A DNA stretch of 18,356 nt, taken from contig CAZMSF010000020.1 of the NCBI GenBank assembly GCA_964568885.1, forward strand, positions 1 through 18,356, given 5' to 3'. Under the pieces are notes generated by a model that was given only the letters and a program-made list of their open reading frames with translations, was not told the origin of the DNA and searched no databases. Within the stretch, counting starts at the first letter, position 1, and each line of letters begins with the position of its first letter. Shown one piece after another: positions 13,815-18,356 of the stretch. The stretch comes from JAUSNA01 sp964568885. GTDB taxonomy: Bacteria; Patescibacteriota; Microgenomatia; Levybacterales; GWA1-39-11. A program made the translations under genes and the position numbers.

Positions 13815-16800
13815 TTAAGCTTCTCCTCCTTCCTCAGCGGCTATGTCTGCCTCTGTTGGCTCTGTCTGCTCGACCGAATCGGTTATAAGCTCCGCTTCAG
13901 GTGTCAAAACTTCGTCGGTTTCTTTTGTCTCAACATCTTCACTTTCCAAAGCCTCTTTTAGCTCTTCCGCCTCTTTTTTCACTTCTTCAGCAGCATCCGA
14001 CACGTCTTCATCTTCTTCATCGGCTATAACTGCTTGAGTAGGTTGGATATTCATACCCAAAGACTGAAGTTCCCGGATAAGAACCTTGAACGACTCAGGC
14101 ACTTTCGGTGTTGGAATATCTACCCCTTTAATTATAGCTTCAAATGCCTTTGCTCTGCCGGCGACGTCATCGGACTTGATAGTCAACATCTCCTGCAACG
14201 TATAAGCAGCACGATGTGATTCAAGAGCCCAAACTTCCATTTCTCCAAGTCTCTGTCCTCCCATTTGAGCTTTTCCTCCAAGGGGCTGTTGGGTAACAAG
14301 AGAGTATGGTCCGGTTGAGCGTGCATGAGTCTTATCCTCAACCATGTGGATAAGCTTCATGATGTATCCGATTCCGACGACTACATTATTTTCATATGCA
14401 TCGCCTGTTCTTGCATCGAACAATTTTACTTTAGCATCGGCAGGAAGTCCAGCAGCCTTAAGAAGATCAAATAATCTATCTTCCGATGTCTTTTCAAAAA
14501 CAGGTACGGCGATCTTGTCTCCCAAGCGTTTTGCTGCCCATCCTGCATGGGCTTCAAGAAGCTGTCCCAAATTCATACGGCCAAGTACAGAAATTGGTGA
14601 GATGATAATATCAACCGGTGTTCCGTCCTCAAGATACGGCATATCTGAAGCAGGAACAATTTTTGAAATAACACCTTTATTTCCGTGTCTTCCTGCAAGC
14701 TTATCTCCAACTACAACGTGTCGAAGTTGTGCAACCTCAATAAGAAGTTTTCTGATGGTTCCGGGTTCGAGTTCATCGCCTTTGTCGCGGTCAAGCACTT
14801 GAACGCTCGTTACAATTCCATGCTCTCCATGTGGCATCCTCAAAGAAGTGTCTCTTACTTCGCGTGCTTTTTCTCCGAAAATTGCTCTCAAAAGTCTTTC
14901 CTCTGCTGTAAGCTCGGTTTCGCCTTTTGGTGCGATTTTTCCGACCAAAATGTCTCCCGGGTTAACTTCGGAACCGACAACTACGATTCCATCTTCATCA
15001 AGATTTGCCAAATCTTCTTCGGCAACATTTGGGATATCTCTTGTGGTTTCTTCGGGTCCAAGCTTCGTATCAACAACTGTTGCCTCGTATTTCTCGATAT
15101 GAACTGAGGTCAATTCATCATCTTTTACGAGTCTGTCGGAAATAACGATAGCGTCCTCATATCCAAGTCCATCGTATGAAGCGTAGGCGATAAGTAAGTT
15201 TTTCCCGAGCGCCAATTCACCATTGTCGGTAGCCGGTCCGTCAATAAGAACATCTCCTTTTTTCACTTTTTGACCTGCAAACACAACAGGCTTTTCGGAG
15301 AAATAAGTGTTTTGGGCGGTTCTTTTGAACTTTTCAATATCGTATTCCATCTTGCCGTTCTTGCCAGTCACAACAACTTTATTGGCATCAACAAATGATA
15401 CCTCTCCATCAAATGGAGCTTTGATAACGCGTCCCATTGCCTCTGCAACAGTTGCTTCCATTCCGGTTCCGACAACCGGAGATTCGGTTTTCACCAACGG
15501 TACGGCCTGACACTGCATGTGGGTTCCCATAAGTGCACGGTTCGCTTCGTCGTGGTCAACAAATGGGATAAGAGAGGCGCTAGTTCCGACAACCTGGCGT
15601 GGAATAACGTCAATGAATTGGATTTTTCCTCGCTCAACCTCAAGGTATTCACCGCGGTAACGAGCAGGAACCAACTCGTCGACAATATATCCCTTATCAT
15701 CAACTGCAATATCTGCGTGAGTAATGAAATTATCAGATTCAACATCTGCATCAAGATATACGATTTCATCAGTTACTTTTGAAGCTATTTTCGAACCTTT
15801 TTTCTCTTGAACAACTTTTCTATATGGTGCCTCTAAAAATCCAAACTCATTTACTCGTGAGTACAATGCCAAATAAGTAACCAGACCGATATTTGGACCC
15901 TCAGGGCTTCTTACCGGACAAATTTTTGAATACTGTGAAGCATTGATATCCCGGATAGAGAATGACGCTCTTTCTCTTGAAATACCACCGGTTCCCATAA
16001 CGGTGAGCCTTCTTAAGTTGTCGATTTCTGCGAGGGGATTTGTCTGGTCGAGGATTGCCGAGAGCTGGGAGGTTCTGAAGAATTCGTTAATTGCTGCAAT
16101 AATTGGGTGAGCGTTAATAAAATGGGAAGGGGAATAAACCTCTTCAGTCGAGGTTAGAGACATCTTTTCCTTGATTATTCTCTCAAGTCTCAATGCTCCG
16201 ACTCTAAAAGCGGTTGTCTGAACCAATTCCCCAACACTTCTGACACGTCTGTTCGCCAAATGGTCAATATCATCAACTTTGCCTTTTCCTTGTGAAAGAC
16301 CGATAAGATACTTGATGATTCCGATAATATCCTCAACTGCAAGAGTTGCGACATCCAATGGGACGTCATCGTTAAATCCTTTCAACTTTTTGTTGATTTT
16401 GTACCGGCCAACTCTTGAGAGGTCATATCTTCTTCTATCAAAGAATGTGTCTCGGAAATTTTGTCGTATTGTATCAATGACTACGGGTTCACCGGGGTTT
16501 AATTTCTTGAAGATTTCAATGAGTGCGTCGGTTGAACCTTTTGCCTCATCCTTTTCTAAGGTATTTTTGATAAATTCTTCAGCTCCCTCAGTATCCTTAA
16601 ATTTGGCATAAATATCATCATTTGCATCAATTCCCAATGCCTTAAGAAATACCGTACCCAAAAACTTCTTTCTTCTGTCAATTCTGACAACTATCATATC
16701 CGTCCTGGTTGTCGAAATTTCAAGCCATGAACCGTGTACAGGTCTCAACTCTGCCGTATACAACGTCTTTCCTGTGATGGGGTCTTCTGCACCGGTAAAG

Positions 16801-17219
16801 AATACACCGGGAGAACGGACAATCTGGTTAACAATAACTCTTTCGATACCGTTAACAATAAATGTGGCTCTGTCGGTCATTTTTGGAACTTCGCCAAGGA
16901 ATACTTCTTGAGTTACTTTTTTACCTGTCTTTTTATTGAGGAGTGTTGCTTCAACAGTGAGAGGAGTGAAATACGTAAGACCTTTTCGCATTGCGAGTTC
17001 TTCGGTGATTTTTGGTTCACCAAGCTTGTATTCGCCAAGAGACAATTCCCAATTCTTGCCGGTAAAATCTTCAATTGGAGAAATCTCGTCAATTACTTCG
17101 TGGATACCTTCGCGGATAAACCATTCATAGCTTTCTTTTTGGATCCCTAAAAGATCCATCTCGGGAAGCTTTTCAACTTGCTTGCCCCAATATTGTCTTA
17201 TTTTTGTTTGTTTTGCCAT
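13815..17219 (-). CDS. rpoB: RNA polymerase subunit beta
   Basis: A 1134-residue subunit that with beta' forms the polymerase cleft. Conserved blocks are VNGIERVIVNQIVRSPGVFF (122-141), the rifampicin-pocket segment at 383-412, CPVRSPEGPNIGL (434-446), and near the C-terminus GGKAQMGGQRLGEMEVWALE. The compact length shows that large lineage-specific insertions of the E. coli type are absent. The pocket has A388, N401 and T406 where E. coli has Q513, H526 and S531. After the usual end (LGMNI) there is an extra 76-residue acidic tail (1059-1134). It is first in the rpoB-rpoC-rpsL-rpsG cluster. mltG precedes it rather than rplJ-rplL. The start is ATG 17219-17217 with no Shine-Dalgarno. The leader contains an intrinsic terminator. 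Confidence 0.98.
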   Translation of the reverse strand: MAKQTKIRQYWGKQVEKLPEMDLLGIQKESYEWFIREGIHEVIDEISPIEDFTGKNWELSLGEYKLGEPKITEELAMRKGLTYFTPLTVEATLLNKKTGKKVTQEVFLGEVPKMTDRATFIVNGIERVIVNQIVRSPGVFFTGAEDPITGKTLYTAELRPVHGSWLEISTTRTDMIVVRIDRRKKFLGTVFLKALGIDANDDIYAKFKDTEGAEEFIKNTLEKDEAKGSTDALIEIFKKLNPGEPVVIDTIRQNFRDTFFDRRRYDLSRVGRYKINKKLKGFNDDVPLDVATLAVEDIIGIIKYLIGLSQGKGKVDDIDHLANRRVRSVGELVQTTAFRVGALRLERIIKEKMSLTSTEEVYSPSHFINAHPIIAAINEFFRTSQLSAILDQTNPLAEIDNLRRLTVMGTGGISRERASFSIRDINASQYSKICPVRSPEGPNIGLVTYLALYSRVNEFGFLEAPYRKVVQEKKGSKIASKVTDEIVYLDADVESDNFITHADIAVDDKGYIVDELVPARYRGEYLEVERGKIQFIDVIPRQVVGTSASLIPFVDHDEANRALMGTHMQCQAVPLVKTESPVVGTGMEATVAEAMGRVIKAPFDGEVSFVDANKVVVTGKNGKMEYDIEKFKRTAQNTYFSEKPVVFAGQKVKKGDVLIDGPATDNGELALGKNLLIAYASYDGLGYEDAIVISDRLVKDDELTSVHIEKYEATVVDTKLGPEETTRDIPNVAEEDLANLDEDGIVVVGSEVNPGDILVGKIAPKGETELTAEERLLRAIFGEKAREVRDTSLRMPHGEHGIVTSVQVLDRDKGDELEPGTIRKLLIEVAQLRHVVVGDKLAGRHGNKGVISKIVPASDMPYLEDGTPVDIIISPISVLGRMNLGQLLEAHAGWAAKRLGDKIAVPVFEKTSEDRLFDLLKAAGLPADAKVKLFDARTGDAYENNVVVGIGYIMKLIHMVEDKTHARSTGPYSLVTQQPLGGKAQMGGQRLGEMEVWALESHRAAYTLQEMLTIKSDDVAGRAKAFEAIIKGVDIPTPKVPESFKVLIRELQSLGMNIQPTQAVIADEEDEDVSDAAEEVKKEAEELKEALESEDVETKETDEVLTPEAELITDSVEQTEPTEADIAAEEGGEA

Positions 17220-17223
17220 CGGA

Positions 17224-17252
17224 AAAATAGTTGAAGTCGGCCTTTACCTTCA
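17224..17252 (-). promoter_or_regulatory. Possible proximal, leaderless rpoB promoter
   Basis: Minus strand: TGAAGG (17252-17247), 17 bp, TATTTT (17229-17224), then 4 nt to the rpoB ATG. Both hexamers are imperfect, but the distance to the start codon fits the leaderless pattern of other genes here, and it lies beyond the terminator. Confidence 0.35.
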
Positions 17253-17258
17253 CACACG

Positions 17259-17295
17259 AAAAAAAACGATGAGTGTAAAAACACCCATCTTTTTT
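17259..17295 (-). terminator. Intrinsic terminator between mltG and rpoB, usable on both strands
   Basis: Arms at 17268-17276 and 17281-17289 (minus strand GATGGGTGT and ACACTCATC, 9 bp with one G-U) flank a 4-nt loop. The minus strand continues with G and eight T (17266-17259). The plus strand continues with six T (17290-17295). It lies 69 bp after the mltG stop and 40-50 bp before the rpoB ATG. Confidence 0.82.
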
Positions 17296-17307
17296 ACATG
17301 TTGTTTA

Positions 17308-17336
17308 CATATACAGTATTCTAATAAATTTGTCAA
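17308..17336 (-). promoter_or_regulatory. Distal rpoB promoter upstream of the terminator
   Basis: Minus strand: perfect -35 TTGACA (17336-17331), 17 bp, -10 TATATG (17313-17308). A transcript starting near 17301 would run through the terminator hairpin before reaching rpoB, so this promoter implies attenuation or antitermination. Its -10 is only 4/6. Confidence 0.5.
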
Positions 17337-17363
17337 TACCTTCTTTTCAGCTTATCCTCAAAC

Positions 17364-18317
17364 TTACCTCAAATATTTCTCGATATTCTTATTATGCTCT
17401 GAAAGCGTTTCTGCGAAATGCAATTTCCCTTTTGAATCATTTACATAATATACATAATTTGTCCTTGAGGGATTTGCTGCTGCGGTAATTGCCGAGAGTC
17501 CGGGATTACATATGGGAGTGGGTGGAAGTCCGGGATGAGCATAGGTGTTATAAAGAGAGGCAATCTTCAGTTGCGATGCGTCAGGCTCATTCCACCATTT
17601 CTTTGTTCTCTCATTATATCCATATATATATTGAACAGTCGCATCTATCTGAAGAGCCATGCCTATATCGAGTCTATTCGTAATAACAGACGCGACATTC
17701 GGCCTATCATCGGCAAATTTTGCCTCACGTTCTATTAAGGATGCTTCAATAACTATTTTTGAAAGCCCCGGGGTATCTTTTGAAAGACCAATAGTCCCAA
17801 CTTTTGCATAAAAATTGTTAGTAAATATTGAGATAATTGTCTCAATATCGGCGTCTTTGGGTACAAGATACGTGTCGGGGAAAAGATAACCTTCCTCATT
17901 CTTTAGCGCTTCCACCCAAGACTCTTTATAGGTAGGGATATTTTGTTTTAAGATTGCAGCAATTTCTTCGGCGCGGTATCCTTCCGGAATCGTTATCCAA
18001 GAGTCTATCGTGCCATGGCCTAATGTGTCCATAATTTTTGGTAAATCCATGGAAGGTGAAAGTCTATAAGAACCTGCTTGAATTGCCCTATCCAAGTTAT
18101 TTTGTTTTATGAACAAGAAAAACACGACAGGGTCACGGATAAGCCCTTCCGCCTTAAGTTCGTTTCCAACCGTCCGTATAGCTGTCCCTTTGGGAATTAC
18201 AAATAACTTTTCGGATTTATCCTTCGGATTGACTGCAGAGATACCGTTCTTCCACCAGCCCAAAAAACCTACAAACAAAACTCCTAGAATAATAAGAACA
18301 GTGAAGCCTTTACGCAT
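17364..18317 (-). CDS. mltG: Endolytic murein transglycosylase MltG (YceG-like)
   Basis: A 317-residue membrane-anchored enzyme thought to cleave growing glycan strands and so end peptidoglycan polymerisation. Residues 5-22 are the membrane anchor. Residues about 36-95 form a LysM-like N-terminal subdomain (IPKGTAIRTVGNEL). The catalytic domain includes EGYLFPDTY (142-150), the catalytic Glu in ASLIEREA (E196), ALQIDATVQY (221-230) and SLYNTYAHPGLPPTPICNPG (254-273). Length is normal for the family. It presumably acts at the outer face of the membrane and implies that the organism makes peptidoglycan. It has its own extended -10 and is separated from rpoB by a terminator. Start ATG 18317-18315. 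Confidence 0.95.
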   Translation of the reverse strand: MRKGFTVLIILGVLFVGFLGWWKNGISAVNPKDKSEKLFVIPKGTAIRTVGNELKAEGLIRDPVVFFLFIKQNNLDRAIQAGSYRLSPSMDLPKIMDTLGHGTIDSWITIPEGYRAEEIAAILKQNIPTYKESWVEALKNEEGYLFPDTYLVPKDADIETIISIFTNNFYAKVGTIGLSKDTPGLSKIVIEASLIEREAKFADDRPNVASVITNRLDIGMALQIDATVQYIYGYNERTKKWWNEPDASQLKIASLYNTYAHPGLPPTPICNPGLSAITAAANPSRTNYVYYVNDSKGKLHFAETLSEHNKNIEKYLR

Positions 18318-18325
18318 GCCGATTT

Positions 18326-18334
18326 ATTTTAACA
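18326..18334 (-). promoter_or_regulatory. Extended -10 of mltG
   Basis: TGTTAAAAT on the minus strand, identical to the extended -10 of the M24 peptidase gene. It ends 8 nt before the mltG ATG. The -35 region is at the window edge and shows no consensus. Confidence 0.6.
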
Positions 18335-18356
18335 CAATAAAATTCTATCCATTTTC

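Overview
The window looks like a chromosomal contig from a bacterium with a small genome and a moderate AT bias, probably a member of the Candidate Phyla Radiation (Patescibacteria, perhaps Microgenomates). This placement is an inference. It rests on very short intergenic gaps, unrelated genes packed side by side, Thr/Pro-rich secreted linkers, a sigma/anti-sigma pair whose anti-sigma carries a short 'ALYPLK'-type segment after the membrane span, and a truncated str cluster. TGA acts as a stop (the gene ending at 3437), so this is not a TGA-recoding lineage. No gene-free stretch exceeds about 170 bases. I saw no tRNA, rRNA, CRISPR array or insertion sequence.

Left part (1-6101): guaA (GMP synthase, cut by the window edge) diverges from an M24 aminopeptidase. 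Then come a Cys-containing hypothetical protein, a membrane-anchored cyclophilin, a convergent UPF0173-type metallo-beta-lactamase-fold hydrolase, a 55-residue ORF with a strong Shine-Dalgarno, and a 295-residue protein that reads as two tandem dCTP deaminase/dUTPase-like folds.

Middle (6163-9006): an ECF sigma factor overlaps its membrane anti-sigma partner. Divergent from them is a secreted His/Asp-rich, Thr/Pro-repeat protein. The 167-bp gap between them holds two back-to-back ECF-type promoters: the same 9-base -10 block CGTTCTAAT on each strand, each 16 bp from a -35 element, with the two -35 elements overlapping on TGTAACA. This looks like a self-contained, autoregulated envelope-response module and is the most interesting feature of the window. 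Two small multi-pass membrane proteins follow, convergent with each other.

Right part (9095-18356, all minus strand): mltG, then rpoB-rpoC-rpsL-rpsG. rpsL is interrupted by a 100-N assembly gap. fusA and tuf do not follow rpsG, and rplJ/rplL do not precede rpoB. RpoB has non-consensus residues in the rifampicin pocket. RpoC has an altered trigger-helix motif (MRVKH for MRTFH) and a long charged coiled-coil insertion. Both subunits have acidic C-terminal tails. The rpoB leader holds a strong intrinsic terminator.

Across the window most start codons lie 5-10 bases after a good -10 hexamer with no Shine-Dalgarno, which implies leaderless or nearly leaderless mRNAs. Only two genes (4998 and 8140) have a canonical AAAGGAGGTG.
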